NCBI GenBank assembly: GCA_013398955.1 | Contig: VWPU01005277.1 | Span: forward strand, 1-64,000 | DNA: 64,000 nt | Direction of reading: 5' to 3' | Source: Callaeas wilsoni | Lineage: Eukaryota; Chordata; Aves; Passeriformes; Callaeidae | In this document: positions 22,925 to 32,200 of the stretch, piece by piece | Numbering within the stretch: the stretch's first letter is position 1 | Layout of the letters: the number at the start of each line of letters is the position of its first letter | Position numbers and translations under genes: made by a program | Notes under the pieces: model-generated | What the model was told of the DNA's origin: nothing | Seen by the model: only the letters and a program-made list of their open reading frames with translations | Database searches by the model: none

Positions 22925-22934
22925 TTCTTTGGAA
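22925..22934 (+). promoter_or_regulatory. STAT6-type site (TTC-N4-GAA) upstream of the first CCL gene
   Basis: TTCTTTGGAA fits the N4-spaced palindrome preferred by STAT6 and overlaps a GGAAAA core usable by NFAT. Mammalian CCL17 and CCL22 are induced by IL-4 and IL-13 through STAT6, so the match fits the gene's identity. It lies 28 bp before the TATA-like box. Confidence 0.4.
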
Positions 22935-22961
22935 AAGGGATGACTGGGGAGGAGTAGAGAG

Positions 22962-22967
22962 GATAAA
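22962..22967 (+). promoter_or_regulatory. TATA-like box of the first CCL gene
   Basis: GATAAA in the context AGAGGATAAATTG, 95 bp before the start codon. The second CCL gene has AGAGGATAAAAG at almost the same distance from its start codon, which supports both. Confidence 0.5.
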
Positions 22968-23056
22968 TTGCAGCACCTCCTTGCCTGAGCTCAGAGTTGA
23001 GCTCCTCCAAAGAGGCAGAGCAGCATTCTTCAAGGAAGAGCCCTCCCAGAGCCACC

Positions 23057-23123
23057 ATGCTCACTGCAAGGACAGTCCTGCTGCTCGTGGTGCTCCTCAC
23101 CCTCTCCCCATGCTCTGATGCAG
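23057..23123 (+). CDS. CCL17: CCL17-like exon 1, signal peptide
   Basis: It starts MLTARTVLLL. The donor is GTAAAG at 23124. The exon ends after one base of codon 23, as in the neighbouring paralogue. Confidence 0.85.
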
Positions 23124-24093
23124 GTAAAGCACCTCATGGACCTCTGCTGCTCCTTGGGACTCAGGGCTGTCCCATTGAGGTGATCAGGAAGGAAACCCCA
23201 GTGTGGAGCAGGGATGGTGCTGCTGGCAGGAGGAGCAACCCCTGGCCAGGGCAGAGCAGCAAATCCTGGGGTGCAGAGAAGGATAGAGACTGCTCCTGGG
23301 GCTGGGTGGCTTTGGCAGAGCTGCTGCAGGGCTGGGTGATAACCTGGAGCATCCTTCTGCTCTGGGAAGGAAGGAGGAGGGCATGTGGGGCTCCTCATGC
23401 CAGCATTTGCAGAACTTGGGGGAGGTTGTGTTCATCAGCCTTGTCATGGGGGAAGGTCCTGAGGACAGGCTGCCTTCCAGAGCCAGCATTCACTGTCTCT
23501 CTTGGTTTTCTTCAGCCCTTTACGCTCCGTCCGAGTGCTGCTTCGACTACGTAAAGGGCCCTCTCCGGCTAAGCAACCTCGTGGGTTCCTACTCAACTGC
23601 CAGGGAATGTTTTTCCCCAGCAACTGTGTAAGTTCTGGCAACTTCCCTACGGCTGTGCTGTCTCATGGGCTGCCACGGGTTCAGTTAATCTGTTCCATCT
23701 GGGGACAGGACAGGGACAGCTCTGCATAACCTCTGTGATCTTCAGCATGAGGAGGAGAGGATGTGACTGTCTGGGCACTTCCACAAGGCCATCACAGCTC
23801 CTGGAGGCTCTGCATGGGCTCTAGAGGTGCTGGGCTGCAGGATGAGCTGCTTGCAGGACACCAAGCACCCAGGGGCAGTGCACAGGGACAAAGGGAAAGG
23901 AGAATGAGTGCAGGGGAGGGAGGACGATGTGGGCGCAGGTGGAATCAGCTGTCATTCCTCACAAAGCGCCGCCTTTAACCTTGGCAGGTTCGAGACCAAG
24001 AAAGGAGCCAAGGTCTGTGCAAACCCAGAGGAGAAGTGGGTGAAGAGAGCAGTTAGAGAGCTTCTAAAAAAGAAAGGACTTGGTGCCCCGTGA
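23057..24093 (+). CDS. CCL17: CC chemokine, CCL17-like, three exons
   Basis: Secreted CC chemokine, predicted ligand of a CCR4-type receptor if it is a true CCL17 orthologue. The coding sequence joins 23057-23123, 23516-23627 and 23988-24093, giving 94 residues. Residues 1-22 are a Leu-rich signal peptide. Cys30-Cys31 form the adjacent pair, with Cys54 and Cys70 completing the fold. The C-terminal helix carries WVKRAVRELL followed by a basic KKK. The pattern ECCxDYxKG, VFxTxxG and VKxAVxxL matches mammalian CCL17 better than other CC chemokines I can compare. The start has a strong Kozak context (GCCACCATGC). The introns are phase 1 and phase 2. It follows CX3CL1 on the same strand, the position of CCL17 in mammals. 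Orthology within the CCL17/CCL22 pair is likely but not proven. Confidence 0.85.
23124..23515 (+). other. CCL17-like intron 1, homologous to intron 1 of the second CCL gene
   Basis: A 392-bp intron. The part around 23175-23250 aligns by eye with 27880-27940 of the second gene, sharing GGAAACCCCAG, ATGGTGCTGCTG and CAGGAGGA in the same order. Confidence 0.8.
23516..23627 (+). CDS. CCL17: CCL17-like exon 2, chemokine core
   Basis: Acceptor TTCTTCAG and donor GTAAGT. It encodes residues 23-59 with Cys30, Cys31 and Cys54. The Cys31-Cys54 gap is two residues longer than in the downstream paralogue. Confidence 0.88.
23628..23987 (+). other. CCL17-like intron 2
   Basis: A 360-bp phase-2 intron with donor GTAAGT and acceptor CTTGGCAG. 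Nothing else was seen in it. Confidence 0.85.
23988..24093 (+). CDS. CCL17: CCL17-like exon 3, end of core and C-terminal helix
   Basis: It encodes residues 60-94, with Cys70 and the basic tail, and stops with TGA at 24091-24093. Confidence 0.88.
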
Positions 24094-24320
24094 TGTAGAG
24101 TGGATGCCATGGTTCAGGCTACCCAACATCCTGGTGGGAAGGAAGGTTTACAGTCACCCTCCCCGAAGGCGTTATGGATGTTCAGCTGCTGGGAGAGGGC
24201 ATCGACTGCCCAGAGCCCTGCGCTGCATCCACAGCTGGGCACCAGCTCCTGGAATGCTGCTGGCCCTGCCAGCACGTGCCTGCTGATCACAGCCACGAAA
24301 TAAAGTTTACTTCATTTGAT
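24094..24320 (+). other. CCL17: CCL17-like 3' UTR
   Basis: A short UTR. AATAAA at 24299-24304 (GAAATAAAGTTTAC) is followed by a GT/T-rich stretch (GATGTTGGAGAGTGGTGTCC), which suits cleavage near 24320. Confidence 0.65.
24299..24304 (+). terminator. poly(A) signal of the CCL17-like gene
   Basis: AATAAA 206 bp after the stop codon with a GT-rich downstream element. Confidence 0.7.
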
Positions 24321-27300
24321 GTTGGAGAGTGGTGTCCTTTCTTCTCCCAGCCCCACAACCGTGCTGCTGCCAGCACCTGGGGCTGGGATGGTGGCTCTTC
24401 CCACTGGGTCTCACTAGGGCAGGAAGGGAGGGGGATGGATGGGACTTCAAGGGGACCCTAAAGGGGCTCAAAACCCCTCTGAGGGTTTTTAGGTGCAAAA
24501 CTGCCTTCAGTTTCAGGCTTAGAGGTTTCAGCCTGTCCCTTGTGCTGCCCTGTGAAGGAGCACAGCCTGTCTACCATGTGTGCCCAGGCCTGTGGGGTCT
24601 CCGAGCTGGGCTGCAGAGGAAGGATTTCTCTGCAGAGCTCCCTGGGCAGGTAGGACAGACAGGGGATGCTGAATCAGACATGGCATTCCTGCACATACAG
24701 CCCTGGAAATTCTGCCCCTGCCAGGGATCATGGAGAGCTCAGCAGTGATCCCTGCCAGGGCTTCGGGAGGGGGAGCAGAACTGGAAGGGCAAGGGTGAGG
24801 AAAGCTGTGAGTTAAAGACAGTTTAATAAATACAGCAAAACTGATGCACAAGCAAAGCAAAAGAAGGGATTCTTTCTCTCCTTCTCACGGGTGGGCAGGT
24901 GTTCAGCCGTGGGGAGCAGAGCAGGGCTCCCTCACATGTCACAGTGACCTGGGAAGACAAATGCTGCAACTCTGAATGTCCCCCTACTTCCTCCTTCTTT
25001 CTCTATGACAGTTCAATAAGGGGCAAAACAAAAGGAGAACCAACCAAAAAAAGAAACCTACCAAAAAAACCCCACCAAGTGATAAAAAAACCATCACTTA
25101 CTGCCAGCCCAGATGATGCTCAGCCAGTCCCTGAGCAACAGCCACCCGGAGAGCCCTGCTGCCAGCGCTCCCAGCTCCTGGGGAAGGGGATTTTGGCTGC
25201 AGCAGCTCCAGGGATGCTTTCACAGCAGAGGCAAAGCCCCTTCAGAGCTGAGGGATGACCCTGACACACTGCAGGTGTGGGACCTGAGGTGTCACAGGCA
25301 CCAAGAAGGTGGAGAACTCTGGGTGCACCAGGAGAGGCTTCAGCCTGCAGAAGCCTCTTAAACCGTTGCCTTGCCACTTCAGGAGTCCTCAGACCATGGA
25401 GTGGCCCTGTTTGCTTGGACTTGGTGCCCTCTCCTGACAGCTGTGGCTCCCATGCAGCACAGACCTCGGGGCTCCAGCAGTGAGTGGGGAGCGGGTCCAG
25501 CCCGACACCACCGTTTATCAGGTGCAAACAGTTCATGTTCTCTGTTAAAGTATTAACTTCTCTGATTACCCACTCCAACCCCAAAGCATTTTATGAGTCA
25601 GAGAATATTTACAACCCCTACCTTGCTTTTTCTTTTTCTTTTTTTTTTCTTTTTTTTCCCCCTGATACCTATCCGTTTTTATTTCTAAAGTAGGGGTTTT
25701 CCTCAGTCAGAAAATTTGTATTCAATTATTAATTATAGTTGAGGTTGCAGGTGGTTTGGACACCCAAAACATCCTATGCAGAGTCTGTACCCCGTCTTCT
25801 CTCCACTTGCCTGAACTCCACGCCTGGAGAAGAGGCCGTGTCACTGGTGGGGATGGCTCGGGAGGTTGCTGGGAACACTCCAGGCACTGCAGAGGTTGGA
25901 GAAGACTAAAGCCAAACCCAAAGGTCCACTGCTGGGGCAGGGACTCAGAGGGAAGCCCAGTCCTCCAGAGCCTTGTGGGGCTGTTCCAGGCCTTCAAGCA
26001 TCCAACATGCACTGATTTGCTTTATGAACAGCAGATTGTGGAGGCGTCTGCTAATGCTTGTAGGGACAGGAATAAGTAGCTAAGGGAAAGGAGGAGCAAT
26101 TGTGTGCCTCAGACAAGCCTGAAAAGGGAGCTCAGGGTTGGCACATAAGGTTTTCTGTGCCAGGAGATGCTGGCACAGAAAAAAGCCATTAGCTCAGTTC
26201 TCTCTTAATTACACTCCTGTGCTTTTAACCAGTGCCTAGGAGCTGGTGTGACCCTGGTGGCTGCTGGCCCCTAGGGTCTGTGCATCAGGGACGTGGACAG
26301 GGAGGCAGGAGAACGTGGAGGTGATGCAAAGTCCATAGAAGAGGACTCAGGCTGCTGTGTGTCAGGCATTTTCTCCCTGCGGAGCCCTGCCTGGAGACAG
26401 TGGCACTAGAAGCCAGTGGGGCTGTGCCCAGCTCTCTGCGTGGCCACCTCGCCCCATGCAAGGCTACCAGACCCCGTGTCCTGCAGACCATTTCTTCTAA
26501 ACCAGCATTTTTAGCACATTCGATGTTTCCTTCTCCTTTTTCCTTTCAGAGAAGTCATGCAGACATGAGATAATCTTCAAAGAAGCCCATTTCCACCTTT
26601 CTTCCCCTCTGAGAAGCCTTGGATTGCCTCATCCCCCAAGCCACAGCCAGGTCCCCTCCTGTGCTCCCACTCAGCATCATCCTATGTGGGTTCCCACCAG
26701 GACCTCACCCCTTCCTCACACACAGCTGCATCTGCCTTTCCAGGGAGCAGATCCCTGCATGGAAGCTGGGCTGATGTGCACCAGTGCTCCGTGCCGCTGC
26801 CATCAGGATCTGTGCCACCTGCCCCTCCTCCCTGGCTTCTGGGATGACTCTCCTGGGGCTGTGGGAGGATCTGTCCCATCCACCTCCAGGAATGCCCTGT
26901 CTGTGCACTGATGGCCACAAGCCTCCATCCCCCTGACTCTCGTTTCAATCCCAGTGCTGCTGTGGGAGGCAGAGGCAGCACATGGGCTCAGACCTGTGTT
27001 CAGACCCAGACTCTCCTCAGAAAGCCCCATTTCTTCCCCTTCTATGAAGTCTGCTGAACCCACCAAAAGCACTTCTGATACCCTCTGCTCTGGGATCCCT
27101 CCTGGATCGGTCCAGTGTGGCTTCTTCTGCCTGACATCCCATCCCCTCCCCTCCCCTCCCCTCCCCTCCCCTCCCCTCCCCTCCCCTCCCCTCCCCTCCC
27201 CTCCCCTCCCACCCCATCCCATCCCATCCCAATCCATCCCATCGTGCTTTCCTGCCTAACCCAGTGCTCTCTGTATGCCAAGGTGGCTGGGGAGGTCACT

Positions 27301-27602
27301 TCGGATGGGACTCAATCCCTGGCCTCTGACAATCTGGGCAAACCAATTAAACCCACCCGTGACCTGTCCCTGCTCAGGGACTGTGGGTTCTCTCTCCTGT
27401 TAGAAACAGACAAGCACTAGACTCGATGTTCTGCCTGCATGGGAAGATGGTTTGAATCTGCTTTCAGTTCTGCCAAAGGCTCCTGGAAGCTCCCTTGCCA
27501 CATCATGGTTCTTCCATAGAATGCAGAACTGCTCCTCAAACTTTTCCACCTACTGCTGGATGTGTCCCAAAAATAAACAACAGGAACCCCCTTGACCTTG
27601 GT
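24321..27602. other. intergenic between the two CCL genes
   Basis: No third chemokine exon was found: no CC motif in a splice-bounded exon and no Cys-Ala-Asp-Pro-type exon 3. It contains a pyrimidine-rich tract near 25626-25661 and the CCCCT microsatellite at 27136-27210. Confidence 0.5.
27136..27240. repeat. (CCCCT)n pentanucleotide microsatellite
   Basis: About fourteen CCCCT units run from roughly 27140 to 27210 and then pass into CATCC-type variant units to about 27240. The opposite strand reads (GGGGA)n, which satisfies the G-quadruplex pattern many times over. It ends about 420 bp upstream of the TATA-like box of the second CCL gene. Confidence 0.95.
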
Positions 27603-27611
27603 TTCTTAGAA
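27603..27611 (+). promoter_or_regulatory. STAT (GAS) consensus match upstream of the second CCL gene
   Basis: TTCTTAGAA is a perfect TTC-N3-GAA palindrome 47 bp before the TATA-like box. It is followed at 27626 by a GGAAA core at nearly the same distance from the TATA-like box as in the first CCL gene. Binding is inferred. Confidence 0.45.
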
Positions 27612-27657
27612 CATCCGAAATTTTTGGAAATGCAGCCTGAGTGGGCGGCAGGCAGAG

Positions 27658-27663
27658 GATAAA
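27658..27663 (+). promoter_or_regulatory. TATA-like box of the second CCL gene
   Basis: GATAAA within AGAGGATAAAAGACG, 87 bp before the start codon. This predicts a 5' UTR of roughly 55 bp. Confidence 0.6.
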
Positions 27664-27744
27664 AGACGGCGCAGAGAGAGCCACAGCCACAGCCACCAGG
27701 CAGGGCAGCACAGAGGACGGAGGAAGCGCCAGCACACAGCCACC

Positions 27745-27811
27745 ATGCTCCCTGCAAGGACTGTCCTGCTGCTCACCCTGCTCCTCACCTTCTCCCTGCA
27801 CCACGCCACAG
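27745..27811 (+). CDS. second CCL exon 1, signal peptide
   Basis: Start in the context CAGCCACCATGC, 67 bp long like exon 1 of the paralogue. Donor GTAAGG at 27812. Confidence 0.88.
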
Positions 27812-28993
27812 GTAAGGAACCCCAGGGGCCACTGCTGCAGGTCGGGGCTCTGAGCCCCCACTGGGGACGTCCTGTTGGGGAGGTCAGGCAGGAAACCCCA
27901 GCGGGGAGTGGGAATGGTGCTGCTGACAGGAGGAACGACCCTCTGGTCACTGCAGGGCAGCACATCCCGGGACGCAGGGATGGATGGAGAAGGTGCTGGG
28001 TGGTCTCAGCAAAGCCAGACCTGGGGAGGGGCTGCAGGAGCCTGGAGGAGGCTCTAGCTGTTCCTCAGCTCTCGGCTGGATGAGCAAGTGTTTGGAGGGA
28101 GGGAGAACATGCAGCTGTTCGGAGCCTTCCAAACCCCCTGCAAGTTGTGCCCCTGCCTTGGAAAGCCCCAAAACCTCATCCCCAGACCGAGCACCCCGAT
28201 CTTACCGTGTGCTCTGGGGGATGCAGCCATTTGGGCTGTGAGGTGCCAGGTCCCAGGCACCCCACCCCACTGCTGTCCACGTCCCAGTCCTGTCCCTGCT
28301 GTCCTGAAGGGTGATGAACCCCTGTCACAGGATGCTATGGGAGCTGCTGAGATGCTGCATAGCCACCATGCTGTGTTCCAAATGCAGTGGTGTCATTGTC
28401 TGGTGATGCAATTCACAACATCCCCCCTTCCCTCCACAGCCCACTTTGCACCCGTGGAATGCTGCTTTAAGTATGCACAGAAACGCATCCGACACCCTGA
28501 AAGCTTCTACGAGACATCCAAAGACTGCCCCAAGCCTGCAGTTGTGTGAGTATCCCAGGGTTTGCTTCCCATCCCAGATCTGGAGCAGCTCCCCCATCCC
28601 ATCCTGCCCCACAGGCAGCTCAGTCCCAGCCAGGGGGGGCTGTGGTAGGAAAGCAGCTCTGGGGGGTGGGCAAAGGGGAAAAATGGGTTTCAGTGCTTTC
28701 TGCTAATGCCAGTGGTCTGGGAAGACTCACACTCACCATCAGCCCAAGGAGGGCACAGGCTGCTGGAGATGGCTCCAAGCTTCTGTCCAGGATGGGGCTG
28801 CAAAAAGGGAGGGGAGAAATAGTGCACAGGAAGGGAATGGCTCATGGTTCATGTTTTCACTTTTTCCTCACTTTCTCATTGCAGGATTGTGGCTGCCAAT
28901 CGTGATGAGATTTGTGCTGACCCCAAGAAGGACTGGGTGGATAAAATCATAAAACGGCTTCAAAAGAAAAAATTAAATCCATCCGCCATCTGA
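27745..28993 (+). CDS. CC chemokine, CCL22/CCL17-like, three exons
   Basis: Secreted CC chemokine of 93 residues joined from 27745-27811, 28440-28545 and 28885-28993. Residues 1-22 are a signal peptide nearly identical to that of the upstream gene (MLPARTVLLL versus MLTARTVLLL). Cys30-Cys31, Cys52 and Cys68 are the structural cysteines. The stretch FYETSKDCPKPAVV and the EICADP box resemble mammalian CCL22, though these words also occur in other CC chemokines. The C-terminal helix is DWVDKIIKRLQKKK, with a basic end that could bind glycosaminoglycan. Intron positions and phases equal those of the upstream paralogue and the first introns are homologous, so the pair arose by tandem duplication. 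I leave the symbol empty because CCL22 versus a second CCL17 cannot be settled by eye. Confidence 0.87.
27812..28439 (+). other. second CCL intron 1
   Basis: A 628-bp phase-1 intron. Its first 200 bp or so are homologous to intron 1 of the upstream CCL gene; the remainder is unmatched. Confidence 0.8.
28440..28545 (+). CDS. second CCL exon 2, chemokine core
   Basis: Acceptor CCTCCACAG and donor GTGAGT. It encodes residues 23-57 with Cys30, Cys31 and Cys52. Confidence 0.9.
28546..28884 (+). other. second CCL intron 2
   Basis: A 339-bp phase-2 intron with donor GTGAGT and acceptor TTCTCATTGCAG. Nothing else was seen in it. Confidence 0.85.
28885..28993 (+). CDS. second CCL exon 3, end of core and C-terminal helix
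   Basis: It encodes residues 58-93, including Cys68 in EICADP and the basic helix. Stop TGA at 28991-28993. Confidence 0.9.
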
Positions 28994-29230
28994 CTTGCCC
29001 ATCCAGTCTTCCTGTGTCTCAAGGGAGCCAACAATGCTGCAGCTCTTCTCCAAAGGGTGCTGTGGCAGTGGGCACTGTCACTGCAGGAGGAGCCATCCTG
29101 TACCCCAGCAGGATCAGGGGTCACAGTGCCATGGACCAGCCAGCTACCGAGCTCCTCCTGCTGTCACTGCCCTGCCAGGATGTGCCTGTGGAGCAAATAT
29201 TTATAATAAAGACTCATTGCCTCAAGTTGC
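28994..29230 (+). other. second CCL 3' UTR
   Basis: A short UTR ending near the AATAAA at 29205-29210 (TTATAATAAAGACTC), followed by a T/G-rich stretch (TTGCTGTTTG). Its length is close to that of the paralogue's UTR. Confidence 0.65.
29205..29210 (+). terminator. poly(A) signal of the second CCL gene
   Basis: AATAAA 212 bp after the stop codon, almost the same distance as in the upstream CCL gene. Confidence 0.7.
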
Positions 29231-32200
29231 TGTTTGAATTTCTCCTGATTCTGCAGCCCAAGCAGCAGATCCTACAAGCCCAGGGCATGCTGCAAGCAAA
29301 AAGATCCTGTGCCACAAGCTCGTATTTCTCCAGGAGTAAACGGTGCCTGGTCAGAGTGTGCTTCACTGGGAATGGGATAGTGGAGCCAGGCCTTGACCCA
29401 CAGATCCAGGATGCATAGGTGAGGTTACCCTCACCCCTAGGCAAGGCTGTACGTCCTCGGAGCATGCTTGCAGCCCCATGGGCTTTGCAGGTGCTCCAGA
29501 ATTAAGGGGAAGGTTCTGGGAGAAGATACTGATCGACCAAACCCTTAATACCTTGACAGCTTCCAAATGTGCTGGTGGCCACTGCAAAGTAAGTGAGGGA
29601 GAGGAGAAACAATGTCCACAGTGCCAGGACGGTGAGGACACAACTCCTTCAGCTGGACAGAGGTGTCCTGGCTGCCTGTCCCTCCGCAGGGCCGGGAAAG
29701 GGTGGGAGCAGTGTGAGATCCCAGATACTGAAAGCAGGCTGCTGGTTCTCATGGGAGAGGTGCAAACACACATGGGAAAACCTCAGAAAGGTGAACGCAA
29801 GGAATGCGGCAAATGATCCTCAGCCTAAAGCTTCATCAGTGTTTTATGCTCATGGTTAGGAAACACTTCAGGGCTGTATTTTCTAGGACACTGAATGGCA
29901 CAGGAAAAACATCCCTAATGACATTTTTGCCCATGAACTGTTAGCACCTTGGGGTGAAGCAGTGGTGGAAAGGGAAGCTGAAGCAGAATCACATATTGGG
30001 GGACAAACATCTTGAGGACTGTACATCCCCTGTCAGAGGGGACACGAGCAGCCTTCCCTGGTGAGCAGAGACTGACAAAGCACACGGCTCCACACTGGCT
30101 CTTGCACATGGATGTGTATTTTAATAAAAATAATTCTGTCAATATACAGCAGAATGTCGATTTCTTTACCATATTTCCAGTATATTTTCATAGGCTTTTT
30201 CTCAGTTAAAATCCACCCCCCCGAACCCCTTTTTTGAAGTTTTCATGCGAAGCGTCAGATAACTTAATTCACAAATACTAAGCGTAGACTGAACCAATGT
30301 GCACAGTTTGTGTAATGTCCACGTAGCCGATGTTGTACCAAAGAGGTGACAATCCCTTCCGAAGGCGATGAGAAGCCTGGAGTGGCACAGGGAGCTGTGC
30401 CCAGCGGTGGCCGCTGCTCCGGGGCTGCCGGGAAACCTGCGGACACCTCGCACCCCGCGCTCCAGCTGAGCATTTCATACCTGAGTTTTGAGCAACCAGC
30501 AGGAGAGAAGAGTTCACTGCGTGCTGGGCAGGTCCTGGGGCTTGCACTGCTGCGTGCAAGAGCTTCAGGGGCTGCAGCCTCCTCCTGCCTGCCCGGCTGC
30601 ACAGGCGGGACTGAGACTCAATCCCAATCCAGCGCCGGTGCACTCCTTGGTCTGGAAGTCACCATACTTGTGTTTTTCAAATTTTCTTTAAAAATTTTCT
30701 TTATCCCCAGAGCTGCTGCTGCTTCTCCTTTCTCCAAGTCTGAGCCTGTGAGAAGCCCAGCATACAAAAATCCCTCTGTGCTCCCTTCTGGAGGATGGAT
30801 GCAGCTGAAGTCCTCCCGAGCAAAAACATCCAAGCACATGCCTGGACCCAAGTGGAGTGACCAGAGAAAAGGTGTCTGCCTGGCCATGGGACATTCAGCA
30901 AGGAGCAGAGGTTTGCATGGCCTCCAGGAATGTTTCCATGGTGATGTGAGTGTAAATTCCATATGGGATTTGTGGGTTTGAGCAGAGAGAGTTAAGCCTC
31001 CCTCTTGGAAATAAGAGCTGGCAGGACGTGTGCTCCTCAAGCCTGGATGATGCCCTGGCTTGCCGGGCACGGCTCCAGCTCAAGCTGCAGGCTCTCTGGT
31101 TTGGGATGTGGAGAGAGGGACAGACATGCCAGGTTCACTCATCCATCACCTGTCACCTCTTGTTGCAGGCAAGGATGGTGGACAGCAGCTAGTGCTGCCT
31201 ATGGAAGAGGCCTCCAGGCTCTCAGCTCCTCCCCTTTCCTCCCAGACCTGCTGTAGCTCCCCTCACACAGCCCCAGCAACACTTCCTCCAGCTCTCTGCC
31301 CCTACACAGCAGATGGGGCAGGGTTTGCAGCCAGCTCTGGCTCTGACCAAGAACTGCTGGATTGCAGTTCCCTCCATCACTCATCCCTCTGGGGCAGAGG
31401 GGTTGGAGCAGCACCCAGCATGTCCCCTGGCATGTCCCCACCAAGTCCTTCTGCAGAAACACCTCGGTACAGCTGGAGACCCAGCACTTGCTCTCTGCAG
31501 GAGACCTGCTCTCTCCCTGACCCACCACTGAGGCTGCTCTCCCACTGGCAGGGCTGGAGGGAAGATGTTCCTTCTGCAAAGGGGACTCCTGGGTGGACCA
31601 GGGCTCCTTGTTCCTTCTCTCAGGCTGTGACCAGCTCCACGGGGCCTCACTGCACCCAGGACTGGAGCGTGAAGGACCTCTCTCTCCACCTGCTGCCACA
31701 GGGCAGTTCAAGTCTGCACTGCTTCTTATGGGAAGAACTTCCCAATCCCATGTCGTGCAGCACAAAGCTTCATGGCACTTACACACTGCTCTACAGCCTG
31801 GCTGCCACAGGTCACCTTCTCAATCAACCCCACAACAGCAGAATTCGGAAATGTGTGTCTAAGCAACACGTGCTACACATTAACACACACAGGTACCAAA
31901 GCACAGCCGAAATCCAGCCTGGTTTGCTTTGCTGAAGGAGGAGATGGTTCATCATCCCTGATACCCAAGGTGGAAAATGATACATTCAATCCCCAGAACT
32001 AGTTCCAGCAGCTCTGGTTGCTCCAGTTTTTCAAGGCAGCCTCAAGAACAAAGCTATTTAAAGAATGGTAAAGATGCCTTAATAAAATGTGAAAAACAAG
32101 GACACAGCTTGAGGACAGATTGAGATGTCACTGTGAAAAAAGAGAAGAAGGAAGGATATGGGAAGATCCTAGGTGTGGGTAACCATGAGGAATGATACTC

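Noticed and set aside
24321..27600. Possible third CC chemokine between the two called genes
   Set aside because: No Cys-Cys exon bounded by AG/GT and no Cys-Ala-Asp-Pro-type third exon was found on either strand.
31060..31935. Plus-strand open frame of 291 residues
   Set aside because: Low-complexity Ser/Pro/Leu composition, overlapping antisense frames of similar length and no homology; most likely chance in GC-rich DNA.
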